From CAYQUO01 sp964420835 (lineage in GTDB: Bacteria; Chloroflexota; Anaerolineae; Anaerolineales; Anaerolineaceae): DNA of 33,682 nucleotides. Position numbers and translations under genes: made by a program. The DNA lies in contig CAYQUO010000026.1 of NCBI GenBank assembly GCA_964420835.1, positions 1 through 33,682 of the forward strand. Direction: 5' to 3'. The notes under the pieces are model-generated. The model was given only the letters and a program-made list of their open reading frames with translations. It was not told the DNA's origin and ran no database searches. How positions within the stretch are numbered: the stretch's first letter is position 1; every line of letters starts with the position of its first letter. Positions 21,004 to 28,947 of this stretch are shown one piece after another.

Positions 21004-21630
21004 TCAATCGGGGGGATGGCGGTTCTGCCAGTACAGCCCGAACAGGCCCAGGACCGCCCAGGCGAAGAAAACGAACACATCGTTTCTCAGGATTGCCGTG
21101 GTGGGGGCTGCCAGTTGCACCGTGGCAGCCATCAGGAACAGGGCGCCCAGCAGCGCCGTGGTGGCCATCAGGATCAGTTCGTCGAATCGGATCGCCAGCA
21201 GCCCAACGGCCAGCCCGCCCACCAGCATCAACACCATTTGCAGGTCACTCAATGGCTGGCGCTGGAAAAGTGCCTCCGCCAGTTGACGCGTGTCCCCATG
21301 GCGGGTCAAAAGAAAGCCGGCGGCATAGCCCAGCCCCCCTCCCAGCACCACCCCGCCCAAAATGGCCATCACCATGTAAAGCAGTGAAGCCAGCAGCAGC
21401 CCGATCAGCCCCCCCAGGAGGAACATCCCAATGGGCGCCAGCGTCTCCCAGCCGTCCGGCAGGCTTAAAAAGCGGCTGCCGATCTCCACCGCCAAAATGC
21501 CCCCGCCGACAAAACCGATGAACTTCGGCGCCGTCCTCAACAGCCCGTAGCCGGTAAAACAGAACATGAAACCGGCCATCAACCGGATGATGGCCATCAA
21601 GGGGAAGCCGGCCAGGAATTCTCCCATCAT
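21004..21630 (-). CDS. Multi-span membrane protein, TMEM198/DUF4203-like
   Basis: A 208-residue protein made almost wholly of membrane helices (about seven), with Gly-rich helices such as 'FIGFVGGGILAVEIG', 'LGGVVLGGGLGYAAGFLL' and 'LMLVGGLAVGLLAIRFDELILMATTALLGALFL'. The Gly-rich helix pattern and the 'RFDELILMATTALLGA' region resemble the DUF4203 (TMEM198) family, whose function is unclear. The start codon overlaps the stop of the GT-C gene (ATGA), so translation is coupled. It lies between the glycosyltransferase and the propeller-like protein in one operon. Confidence 0.75.
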   Translation of the reverse strand: MMGEFLAGFPLMAIIRLMAGFMFCFTGYGLLRTAPKFIGFVGGGILAVEIGSRFLSLPDGWETLAPIGMFLLGGLIGLLLASLLYMVMAILGGVVLGGGLGYAAGFLLTRHGDTRQLAEALFQRQPLSDLQMVLMLVGGLAVGLLAIRFDELILMATTALLGALFLMAATVQLAAPTTAILRNDVFVFFAWAVLGLFGLYWQNRHPPD

Positions 21631-23597
21631 TCCACCCCGGGGAATTGCAGGTATCCCAGGCAGTAGGGTTCTTCCCCGCTGAGGGGAAGGATCATCACCC
21701 GGTCCACCCCGGCGTTAACCGCCCGTTCCGGCACGGGCAGGATGCGCCGGCTGATGCCCCCGGGCTCGGGCAGGCGGGCTGTGGGGATGGTCAACGTGGC
21801 CACCTCCTGCGTGCCCCTGAGGAATACGGCCTGGAATCGGTCATCATGCTGCAGGCCAATCTGCATCCACTCCCCCCGCAGGCCCCCGGAAAGGCTCACA
21901 ACTGCGCCGCTGCCGGTCATGGACGGCACAACCCCCTGCCGGCAGGGTGTGCCCTCCGCCAGCACGCTGCCGGCCTCCTCCTGGCTCACCTGAACCTGTC
22001 CCGGGTAGCGGTAGGCTTCCCGGTTCACCAGGTGGTCATACTGGCCGGTGTTCATTCTCCAGATCTCTGCCAGGCGCTGCGGGCTCATGAGCGGTCCCTT
22101 GACAATGATCGAAAGTTTATCATAGAACAGGGCCAGCCCCGGGTCCTCAATGAAGTTCCTGCCCGAGAGCAGGGTCTGCAGGTAGCCCGCCGGCATTTCC
22201 CGTTCATAATGCCCCACCCGCCAGTTCACCACCCGCCGCGCCGGCAGCCTGGCCAGCAGGGGGTCCGCCAGCGCCAATTTGTCCAAAATGTACACCTGTG
22301 GGCCGGCCGCGTAGCCGAAAAACCCAATCGCATAGTTGTCGGCCAGGGGCAGTTGGCGGGTGCGCACCTCCTCCCCGTTTTGTGCCCAGTAAAAGGTCGG
22401 CATGGGCGCATCCCGCGGTGTGTTCAGCAGGCCGGTGCCGCCGTAGTACAGCATGCGCTCATCCAGGATGCCGTGGTCCCACTGGTGGATGGGCCCCGAG
22501 TCGATCGGCCCCAGGTCGTTGATCCGCAGCGTGGGGTTCACCACGTTCATCCCCAGCAGCGCCAGCAACCCAAAAAGCGCCACCCAGCCCGCCGCCGGCA
22601 GGTCTTCCGCCCCGGGCTGCACCAGCAGGATGACCCCCATGAACAATGGCACGCTCAAAAACCGCCCGCTCATAAAATCCCCGCCGATGCCCACCAGGTA
22701 AACCAGGTAAAGCACAACCCCCAGCCCAAGCGAAACCTGCCTGCGGTTGCCGCCGAGGAAGGCCGCAGCCAGTCCGCAGGCCAGCAGCACCACGGTCACC
22801 ATGTCGAACCGGGCGGCATTCAGCAGGTAGAACAACCCCTGGCGCGCCATCTCGGCGCCGGGGATGCCGGTGTTCAGTTTGGCGTAAGCCGTGTTCGGGA
22901 ACGGGAAACCGTAATAGAAGATGGAGAAAAGTTCCCAGGCGAAAAATGGGACCATGCCGGCGAGCATCTGCATCCCCCCCCTCCTCCACTCGCCTTGTTC
23001 CACGTACGCCACCACCAGCGCCGGCAGCAACACCAGCACCAGGTCCATGCGGGTCACCAGCACCAGCGACGCCAGGAACGACAGTGCGAACAACCGGCGC
23101 CTCCCGCCGGCCTGCCCGAGGAAAAACCAGCCGAAGAGCCCGAAGAGGAAATGGCTGAGCGGGTTTTCCAGCCCGGAGGTGGAAAAATCCACAAAAGCCC
23201 GCGAAAAAACCAGCCCGAACACCCCCAGCGCCGCCAGCATCGGCGACCTGGAGATGCCGAAAGCCAGGATCGCCACCGCCCCCAGCGAAAGGGCGATGGA
23301 ACAGGCCAGCACGGTCAGGTACATCTCGCCGCTGATGCCCGCAGCCAGGCTCACCAGCAGCATCCACAGGGGGTGGGTGTAGGCCTGCACCCGCTCGGTC
23401 GTGTTCCAGGTCAGGTGGTGGCCGTGCAGCAGGTTGTCCACCGTGCGAAAGGTGATGTAGGCATCATCGCACATCCAGGCCCGCCGGATGACCAGCAGCA
23501 GAAAAACCGTCATCAATGCCAGCAATACAATGTTCAGCGCCTGGCGGGGTTGCCTGGCTGGCATGGTTTGCATGGGTTGGGCAGGTTTTGGCTGCAT
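21627..23597 (-). CDS. GT-C fold membrane glycosyltransferase (arabinofuranosyltransferase-like)
   Basis: A 656-residue protein with about ten membrane helices in the first 400 residues and a C-terminal globular part outside the membrane. The first loop has the GT-C acidic pair in 'RAWMCDDAYITFRTVDNLLHGHHLTWNTTERVQAYTHPLW'. Further family-like segments are 'FSTSGLENPLSHFLFGLFGW', 'LVTRMDLVLVLLPALV' and 'YGFPFPNTAYAKLNTGI'. These resemble the AftB-type lipid-linked pentosyl/hexosyl transferases; the sugar is unknown. The ATG at 23597 (MQPKPAQPMQT) is preferred over 23666, which would overlap the promoter; GGAG lies a few bases upstream. It is the first gene of an operon divergent from the YihY gene. 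Confidence 0.82.
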   Translation of the reverse strand: MQPKPAQPMQTMPARQPRQALNIVLLALMTVFLLLVIRRAWMCDDAYITFRTVDNLLHGHHLTWNTTERVQAYTHPLWMLLVSLAAGISGEMYLTVLACSIALSLGAVAILAFGISRSPMLAALGVFGLVFSRAFVDFSTSGLENPLSHFLFGLFGWFFLGQAGGRRRLFALSFLASLVLVTRMDLVLVLLPALVVAYVEQGEWRRGGMQMLAGMVPFFAWELFSIFYYGFPFPNTAYAKLNTGIPGAEMARQGLFYLLNAARFDMVTVVLLACGLAAAFLGGNRRQVSLGLGVVLYLVYLVGIGGDFMSGRFLSVPLFMGVILLVQPGAEDLPAAGWVALFGLLALLGMNVVNPTLRINDLGPIDSGPIHQWDHGILDERMLYYGGTGLLNTPRDAPMPTFYWAQNGEEVRTRQLPLADNYAIGFFGYAAGPQVYILDKLALADPLLARLPARRVVNWRVGHYEREMPAGYLQTLLSGRNFIEDPGLALFYDKLSIIVKGPLMSPQRLAEIWRMNTGQYDHLVNREAYRYPGQVQVSQEEAGSVLAEGTPCRQGVVPSMTGSGAVVSLSGGLRGEWMQIGLQHDDRFQAVFLRGTQEVATLTIPTARLPEPGGISRRILPVPERAVNAGVDRVMILPLSGEEPYCLGYLQFPGVE

Positions 23598-23625
23598 CGC
23601 GCTCCGGGGCAGGGTGAATGAATGA

Positions 23626-23633
23626 ATTATAAT
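23626..23633. promoter_or_regulatory. Symmetric -10 box shared by divergent genes
   Basis: ATTATAAT is a perfect palindrome that reads TATAAT on both strands (23628-23633 plus; 23631-23626 minus). On the plus strand it ends 8 bases before the YihY ATG, leaderless style. On the minus strand it gives a leader of about 22 bases with GGAG for the glycosyltransferase gene. No convincing -35 box is seen on either side. Confidence 0.5.
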
Positions 23634-23641
23634 ATAAGACC

Positions 23642-24559
23642 ATGGACAAGCCTGCAGCCCCACCAAATGGCTGGACGAAGGTTTTCGAGCGGGTCGTCGC
23701 CGCCCTGCGGGAGGGCATTGAGATCCTCAAGGAATCCTACTGGTCATTCATCCACAGCCGTGCCCACGATGGCGCGGCCAGCATCGCCTATTTCACCCTC
23801 TTTTCCCTCTTCCCCCTGCTCCTGCTGCTGGTGGTCTTTGGAAGTTACTTCCTGCAAAAGACCCAGGTCCAGGAACAGTTGATGTTCTGGGTCACCACTT
23901 CCATCCCCGGGGCGGAAGAGATCATCAGCCAGAACATCGAGCGCATGCTTTTACTGCGCGGCGCCTTTGGTGCGGTGGGCATCATCTCCCTGCTCTGGTC
24001 GGCCAGCGGTGTCTTCAACGGTCTGGCTGCCAACATCAACCGCGCCTGGCCCGAGGCTCACCGGCGCAACTTTGTCAGCAACCGGGTCGTTGCCCTGGGC
24101 ATGCTCGGCGGGCTGGCCGTGCTCCTGGGGGTGCTCCTCTTCTTCGACACCCTCTATACCTACATCCCCGAATTCACACTGCCCATTTACGGCAGCCAGG
24201 CCTGGCACAAATCCACCATCTGGAAGTGGTTCTCCACCATTTTTCCGGTGTTTCTGAACTTCATGATCCTCTGGGTGATCTACTGGATGGTCCCCAACAC
24301 CAGCGTAAGCCTGCGGGGCTCCTTCATCGGGGCGCTGATCACCCTGGTCGTCTGGCGCATGTTCACCCTCGCCTTCAGCTTCTACCTCGGCGGCAGTTTC
24401 TCCCGCTACGAACTGGTCTACGGCTCACTGGGCACCATCGTCGTGCTCATGTTCTGGGTCTACCTCACGGTCTACATCGTCCTGGCGGGCGCCCACCTCA
24501 CCGCCGCCATCGACCGGCGCATGAAACGGCTGAATGGGGTCCACAAACGGGCTCCCTGA
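23642..24559 (+). CDS. YihY/virulence factor BrkB family membrane protein
   Basis: A 305-residue protein with about six membrane helices. Family landmarks are 'SYWSFIHSRAHDGAASIAYFTLFSLFPLLLLLVVF', 'LRGAFGAVGIISLLWSASGVFNGLAANINRAW', 'WYIYWMVPNT'-like 'VIYWMVPNTSVSLRGSFIGALI', and 'YGSLGTIVVLMFWVYLTVYIVLAGAHLTAAI'. These cover the normal full length. The biochemical function of the family is not established; some members were once mis-named RNase BN. The ATG follows TATAAT by 8 bases with no ribosome site, so a leaderless message is likely. The gene converges on the DUF4173 gene with six bases between stop codons. Confidence 0.92.
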   Translation: MDKPAAPPNGWTKVFERVVAALREGIEILKESYWSFIHSRAHDGAASIAYFTLFSLFPLLLLLVVFGSYFLQKTQVQEQLMFWVTTSIPGAEEIISQNIERMLLLRGAFGAVGIISLLWSASGVFNGLAANINRAWPEAHRRNFVSNRVVALGMLGGLAVLLGVLLFFDTLYTYIPEFTLPIYGSQAWHKSTIWKWFSTIFPVFLNFMILWVIYWMVPNTSVSLRGSFIGALITLVVWRMFTLAFSFYLGGSFSRYELVYGSLGTIVVLMFWVYLTVYIVLAGAHLTAAIDRRMKRLNGVHKRAP

Positions 24560-24565
24560 GGCGGC

Positions 24566-26161
24566 TTAGTCCAGCCGCATCCAGCCTTGCTGGCAGGGCT
24601 GTGGCTGGCCTTCAATCATCACCTGCCAGTCCCCTCTCTCATCCCGAAATGTGGAATGCTCCTGCCAGGCGGGCCGGGACCTTTCCAGCCAGCGGTCGGC
24701 CATTTGACCTGAAAGGTTAAAGCCCTGCCAGGCCTGGTCCTTCGCCGGGGTCCTTGCGGCCGCCCGGCAGGCCAGTTCCGCCCCCAGGCGCTGCCGGGCT
24801 TCAACCGGCAGGCCGCCCCGCAGCAAGCCTTGTGCCATGGCCGGCACCGCATCGTCTGTCAGGAAGGCCAAATAATACGGGTCCAGTTCATAAAGTTGCC
24901 TTGCCCGCTGGATGTTCATCCGGGCGATGAAGCCGTCAATGTTGACCGCTCCCAGGGTCAGGGTAAAGCCGTAGCAGGCCGCCAGCAGCGCCAGGGCAAA
25001 ACGGCCCCTGCGGTTCACAACCTCCAGCACCAGGGTGGCGAACAGCAGCGCTCCCAGCCAGGGGATGAAGACGTGGGTGTACGCCCGCAGCCTGGTGAAG
25101 CCGTAGGCGTCTTCATACATCCCCAGGCGCATCCAGGCCGAGGCCAGCATCACCAGCACCTCGGCCACCAGCAGTACACCCAGGGCGGTGAACCCCCGCT
25201 TCTGCGCCTCCCGGCTAAAGCGGGTGATCGTTCCCAGGCCAAACAAGAGCAGCAGGGAAAGCACGGCCACCAGCACCAGTTCGCTGAAACCCCGGCGGGC
25301 ATATTCCGAATAGGTGTAACCCGTCTCCGAGATGTTGGCCTGCCCGCCAAACAGGTAGCGGAACTGGATGACCACGAACGCGGCGAACAGCGCCGTCACC
25401 GCCAGCAGGATGGTCCGGCTCTCAATGGCCCCCAGGAAGGGCTTCAGCACCGGTTCGTCCGTTTGCGGGCGCGCCTCCGCCCGCCGCGGCAGGATGGCGT
25501 GAAGCAACGCCCCGGTGAACAGGTAGGCCAGGACGAGAATGTAAAACAGCCGGAACAGGTATTCCGGGATCTTTTCGATCGAAAGGAACTTCAGCAGCCC
25601 CTCCAGCCAGTCTGCAAAAATGGGGTCCGCCGAGGAAAGCAGGGCGCCCAGCACCAGCACAACCGGCACCGCCAGCAGCAGCCCCCGCAGCGCCGGGAAG
25701 ATCACCCGGCCGAAAGCCGTCCCGGAATCCCCTTCGCTCCCTTCGGCAACCCCCTTCCGGCCCAATTCCACCGGGCGTCCCAGGCAGGCCCCCACCAGGT
25801 ACATGCCGGCCAAAAAGTGATCCGAAAGCCGGTAATACAGCCAGTTGCCGGTTTTGAAGGTGGCCGCCAGCAGCGCCAGCAGGCCCAGCACCGCCAAACT
25901 GCTGCTGAAACGGGTGAAAACCTCCTGGCGCAGGAAGGTGAAAAAGGCCGGCAGCAGGATCGCCGCAGCCAGCAGCAGGCTCAGCCGCGACGGCCGGCTC
26001 TTTTCCCCCCGGGCCAGCAAAAAGAACCCCGCCAGCACCAGGGCTGTCCACACCAGGAAGGAGATGCCGAAGGGTTTGCCCCAAAAGAACCAGTCCACGG
26101 CGAATCCCACAACCAGGCCGGCCAGCCCGAACCAGCCGGGGTGTTTGCTCCGCGTGTTCAT
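24566..26161 (-). CDS. DUF4173 multi-span membrane protein
   Basis: A 531-residue protein with about 12 membrane helices and a soluble C-terminal region of about 130 residues. The DUF4173 signature is 'FRYLFGGQANISETGYTYSEYARRGFSELVLVAVLSLLLL', followed by 'LLVAEVLVMLASAWMRLGMYEDAYGFTRLRAYTHVFIPWLG' and 'LTLGAVNIDGFIARMNIQRA'. Function is unknown; the family often accompanies two-component or stress genes. The ATG at 26161 (MNTRSKHPGW) is preferred: a GAGG lies 9 bases upstream, and the upstream in-frame start at 26194 would run into the preceding small gene. It begins 2 bases after the stop of the 46-residue membrane protein gene. Confidence 0.85.
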   Translation of the reverse strand: MNTRSKHPGWFGLAGLVVGFAVDWFFWGKPFGISFLVWTALVLAGFFLLARGEKSRPSRLSLLLAAAILLPAFFTFLRQEVFTRFSSSLAVLGLLALLAATFKTGNWLYYRLSDHFLAGMYLVGACLGRPVELGRKGVAEGSEGDSGTAFGRVIFPALRGLLLAVPVVLVLGALLSSADPIFADWLEGLLKFLSIEKIPEYLFRLFYILVLAYLFTGALLHAILPRRAEARPQTDEPVLKPFLGAIESRTILLAVTALFAAFVVIQFRYLFGGQANISETGYTYSEYARRGFSELVLVAVLSLLLLFGLGTITRFSREAQKRGFTALGVLLVAEVLVMLASAWMRLGMYEDAYGFTRLRAYTHVFIPWLGALLFATLVLEVVNRRGRFALALLAACYGFTLTLGAVNIDGFIARMNIQRARQLYELDPYYLAFLTDDAVPAMAQGLLRGGLPVEARQRLGAELACRAAARTPAKDQAWQGFNLSGQMADRWLERSRPAWQEHSTFRDERGDWQVMIEGQPQPCQQGWMRLD

Positions 26162-26163
26162 GG

Positions 26164-26304
26164 TCAGAACCTCACAATGAGCGACAAAACCCAACTAAGG
26201 ATGATCACGACCGCCAGGATGATGAACAGGGCCCGCTGGCGCCGCCTGGCGCGTTCAGCGGCATCCCGCCTGCGGTTTCCAGCCTCGCTTCTCTTGTCCG
26301 GCAT
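26164..26304 (-). CDS. Small single-span membrane protein (46 residues)
   Basis: A short gene: residues 1-24 are strongly basic (MPDKRSEAGNRRRDAAERAR...), followed by one membrane helix (about 25-43, 'RALFIILAVVIILSWVLSLI') and a two- or three-residue tail. The ribosome site AGAGGTG lies 3 to 5 bases before the ATG at 26304. The downstream DUF4173 gene begins 2 bases after its stop, so the two are co-transcribed. A candidate promoter GTGGCA-N17-TACAAT lies at 26352-26324. It may be a partner subunit of the DUF4173 protein. An ATG at 26430 in frame would add residues of no clear character. Confidence 0.72.
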   Translation of the reverse strand: MPDKRSEAGNRRRDAAERARRRQRALFIILAVVIILSWVLSLIVRF

Positions 26305-26437
26305 GTTCACCTCTTCGACTGCGATTGTACTCCGAATCATCATAACTGCCACCTCCGGGTTCCATATTGGGCTGCCGGCATCCCGTTCCCTGCCGTGCGC
26401 CCCTGCTGCAGCAGAATATAGGCGTTTCACCTGTCAG

Positions 26438-26466
26438 AACCTATCAGGAATGGCATCGGATAGGTT
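26438..26466. promoter_or_regulatory. 8-bp inverted repeat, possible operator
   Basis: AACCTATC (26438-26445) and GATAGGTT (26459-26466) are exact reverse complements with centres 21 bases apart, two helical turns. They lie upstream of the TATAAT box at 26510 and in the region between divergent genes. A perfect 12-bp palindrome CTGCTGCAGCAG (26403-26414) lies just to the left. Confidence 0.35.
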
Positions 26467-26509
26467 TTGAGAGGGCCCAACTTCAACAACCCCGGCTTTC
26501 CGGGTGCTG

Positions 26510-26515
26510 TATAAT
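26510..26515 (+). promoter_or_regulatory. TATAAT box for the large GT-C gene transcript
   Basis: TATAAT ends 7 bases before an ATG at 26523, as at the other leaderless-type starts here, but that ATG opens a frame that overlaps the real gene. Transcription probably starts near 26523 and the gene begins at 26608, leaving an 85-base leader. Confidence 0.45.
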
Positions 26516-26543
26516 CACCATGATGGGAACCATCAGGGCCCGC

Positions 26544-26574
26544 AAAAGCCGCTCGGAACGGCGGAGCGGCTTTT
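26544..26574 (+). terminator. Attenuator-like hairpin in the leader of the large GT-C gene
   Basis: AAAAGCCGCTC (26544-26554) pairs over 11 bp with GAGCGGCTTTT (26564-26574), loop 9. The shape is that of an intrinsic terminator, yet it lies between the promoter and the start codon of the gene at 26608, and no plus-strand gene ends before it. It may be a transcription attenuator or the end of a short RNA. Confidence 0.6.
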
Positions 26575-26607
26575 CCAGACCTCACGGGTTCCACCGAAAA
26601 AAACGCC

Positions 26608-28842
26608 ATGAAGGACCCGCACAGCGGTTCGAACCAGGACCAGCCACAACCTTCCACCTCCCGCCCGGGGGTCGATTCCCCGCAGCCCGCCAGCTTCCGC
26701 ATCACCATCGATCTGCAGGAGGCGGATGCCCCCCGCCTCCCGCCGGAGCGCGCCATGGGTTCCCCTACGCTGTTCAACCGCACCCTGGCGGCGCTCCTTG
26801 CCGCCTGGGGCAGGGTTGTTCAAGGCTTCACCAGCCCCGGGCCGCTGAACACCCGCACCCTGGCCTCCCTTGCGCTTGCCTTGTACCTGCTCACCCGCCT
26901 GGCCGGGCTGGGTTCCTTCCCGCCCGCCTTCACCAGCGGGGAGGCCGTCAGCGCCGCCCTGGGCGCCGGCCTGCTCCACGACCGCCTGGTCGGCGGTCCG
27001 GGGCTCATCCTGCCGGCCTGGCTGGAACATGCGGATGGCTTCCACGGCACGGCGGTCTACCTGCAGATGCTCTTCCACCTCCTCTTCGGCCGGTCCATCT
27101 TCGTCGTCCGCCTGGTCAACGTGCTGGCCGGCTTCCTCTGCGCCTGGGCCCTCCACCGCATCCTCCGGGAGGGCTGGCAACTGCCATCCGCCTGGAGCGC
27201 CCCGCTGGTCCTCTCCCTCTCCGCCGCCTGGTTCCTCCTCTCCCGCAGCGGTTTCGACATGGCCCTCCTCGCCTCCCTTTACGCCCTGTCGATCCTTTAT
27301 TACCTGCGCTACCGGGGCGGTTCCCCGCCGGCCATCTACCCGGCCGTGCTCTGCTGGGCGCTGGTCCTGTACACCTCCTCCGCCGGGGCGATCCTTGCCC
27401 TGGGCACGCTGGCCGCCCTAGCAGTTCTGGATGCCCGCTGGCATTGGCGGCAGCGGGCGGCCTCTGCCCGCGCCGGGCTGCTCCTGCTGCTCTTCCTGGT
27501 TCCCGCCCTGCGCCAGGCGCTCGTGCCAGGCCAGCCGGGGTTCGGCCAGGTTCTCCTGCACGGCTCGTTCCTGCTGCAGGGTGCCCCCTTTTCCCTTCTC
27601 CTGTCCGGCCTGGCCCGGAACATTGCCGGCGTGCTGAACCCGCTCTACTGGGTCCTGCCCGGCCGGGCCGACACACCCCTGTTGCAGGCTCCCGTCCATG
27701 CCGGTTTCGCCAGCCTGCTCTTCCCCTTCACCCTCTGGGGCCTCTGGGAAACATTACGCACCCTGCGCCTGCCCGCCAGCCGTCTCCTGCTCGTGCTGCT
27801 GTTGCTCTGCTCCCTGCCGGCGGCCTTTTGGGGAGCCCGGCTGCCCCATTCCATCCTCCTGATCCTGCCGCTGGTGCTCCTCACCTCGCTGGGGCTGGGG
27901 CGCCTGTTGCTCGTGCTCGGCCGCGCCCGCCCCCGGCCGGCAGCCCGCCCGGAACTCCTCCTCTTCCTCGCCCTCTGCCTTGCCGCCGGCCTCACGGCTT
28001 ATGACCTGCTGCTCAACAGCCCCGCCCGGGTGCGCGATTACGGCCGCGGCGGCATCCAGTACGGCGCCGCCCAGGTTTACCAGCTCATCGGCCGCCACCG
28101 CACATACCACCCCGATGACGAGATCTGCCTTTCCAACACCTGGGCGGAGGACCCGGATGTGCTTGCCCGCTTCTTTGCCCGCAATTGGAAGAACTTCGCC
28201 CTCTGCAGCCCGGACCCCCTCGCCAGTGGGTATGACCCGGAATTTGAAACCCGCCTTTACGTCTGGACCTCCGGCGATCTGGAGGCGCTCAAGACAAGCG
28301 GCCACTTCATCCGCCTGGATACCCTCGCCGGCATCCCCTGCCCGGACGGGCGTCCCTGCTTCTCCCTGGTGCGGATGGCATACCGCCAGGATATCGAACA
28401 GGTGCTGATCGACGAGCGCGCCGCCCGCAACCAGCCGCAAACGGCGACCATCACCCTCGACGGCGAAACGCTTTCTGCCAGCCACTCGCCGCTCGACATG
28501 GGCACACTGCAGAACATCTTCGACGGCGATGAGGCGACCTTCATTCGCACACTGGAGGCCAACCCCCTGGTCATCGAACTCTGGTTCCCCCACCCCCGCA
28601 CACTGCGGGCTGTTTCCCTGCTGGTGGGTTCCGAGCCCGTGGCGGTCTCCGCCTCCATTATCCGGGCGGGCGTCCCCCCCGCCTTTTTCCGCCTGGACCT
28701 GCCTGCCGCCAGCACCGACTACCGTACCATCGATCTGCCCTTCGGCTCCCCGCTGTCCGCCGATCGCCTGCACCTGGAATTGCTGGACACCCAGGCCGCC
28801 CCTTCCTCCCACGTGCACCTGTGGGAGGTCCGCCTGGAATGA
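26608..28842 (+). CDS. GT-C membrane glycosyltransferase-like protein with discoidin-like C-terminal domain
   Basis: A 744-residue protein. The cytoplasmic N-terminus (about 1-85) is Pro/Ser-rich. About eleven membrane helices span residues 87-470, with the GT39-type first loop 'PPAFTSGEAVSAALGAGLLHDRLVGG' and later 'VVRLVNVLAGFLCAWALHRIL' and 'WFLLSRSGFDMALLASLYAL'. A globular outer domain (about 475-600) follows. The last about 130 residues read like an F5/8 type C (discoidin) sandwich: 'LQNIFDGDEATFIRT', 'NPLVIELWFPHPRTLRAVSLLVGS', 'DRLHLELLDT', 'VHLWEVRLE'. It would add sugars to lipid-linked or protein acceptors outside the membrane, with the tail binding glycans; this is inferred from the fold. 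No acidic DD/DE pair is obvious in loop 1, so activity is uncertain. The ATG has no ribosome site. Confidence 0.75.
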   Translation: MKDPHSGSNQDQPQPSTSRPGVDSPQPASFRITIDLQEADAPRLPPERAMGSPTLFNRTLAALLAAWGRVVQGFTSPGPLNTRTLASLALALYLLTRLAGLGSFPPAFTSGEAVSAALGAGLLHDRLVGGPGLILPAWLEHADGFHGTAVYLQMLFHLLFGRSIFVVRLVNVLAGFLCAWALHRILREGWQLPSAWSAPLVLSLSAAWFLLSRSGFDMALLASLYALSILYYLRYRGGSPPAIYPAVLCWALVLYTSSAGAILALGTLAALAVLDARWHWRQRAASARAGLLLLLFLVPALRQALVPGQPGFGQVLLHGSFLLQGAPFSLLLSGLARNIAGVLNPLYWVLPGRADTPLLQAPVHAGFASLLFPFTLWGLWETLRTLRLPASRLLLVLLLLCSLPAAFWGARLPHSILLILPLVLLTSLGLGRLLLVLGRARPRPAARPELLLFLALCLAAGLTAYDLLLNSPARVRDYGRGGIQYGAAQVYQLIGRHRTYHPDDEICLSNTWAEDPDVLARFFARNWKNFALCSPDPLASGYDPEFETRLYVWTSGDLEALKTSGHFIRLDTLAGIPCPDGRPCFSLVRMAYRQDIEQVLIDERAARNQPQTATITLDGETLSASHSPLDMGTLQNIFDGDEATFIRTLEANPLVIELWFPHPRTLRAVSLLVGSEPVAVSASIIRAGVPPAFFRLDLPAASTDYRTIDLPFGSPLSADRLHLELLDTQAAPSSHVHLWEVRLE

Positions 28843-28892
28843 CCCGCCGCCCGGCAGCCGGTCCTCCCGTCCATGCCGGGGGTTAAAGCGAA

Positions 28893-28921
28893 CCAGCCCG
28901 GCGACCACTCGCCCGGGCTGG
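28893..28921. terminator. Hairpin between convergent GT-C and transaldolase genes
   Basis: CCAGCCCGG (28893-28901) pairs over 9 bp with CCGGGCTGG (28913-28921), loop 11, followed on the plus strand by CCTTGTTGT. The T-run is weak, so efficiency is uncertain. Confidence 0.5.
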
Positions 28922-28947
28922 CCTTGTTGTACCGTTTTCAACCGGCC

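Noticed and set aside
20607..21521. 304-codon plus-strand frame rich in Val and Gly
   Set aside because: Reverse-strand reading of the Thr/Pro codons of the stalk region; low-complexity artefact.
21645..23621. 658-codon plus-strand open frame opposite the GT-C gene
   Set aside because: His/Gln/Pro-rich antisense translation of a GC-rich membrane-protein gene; no start signal and no recognisable fold.
24830..26470. 546-codon plus-strand open frame opposite the DUF4173 gene
   Set aside because: Antisense shadow: strongly Gln/His/Arg-rich, while the minus strand encodes a clear DUF4173 protein.
26367..28004. 545-codon plus-strand frame overlapping the large GT-C gene
   Set aside because: Pro/Arg/His-rich out-of-frame reading of the gene at 26608; only its first ATG is of interest because of the TATAAT spacing.
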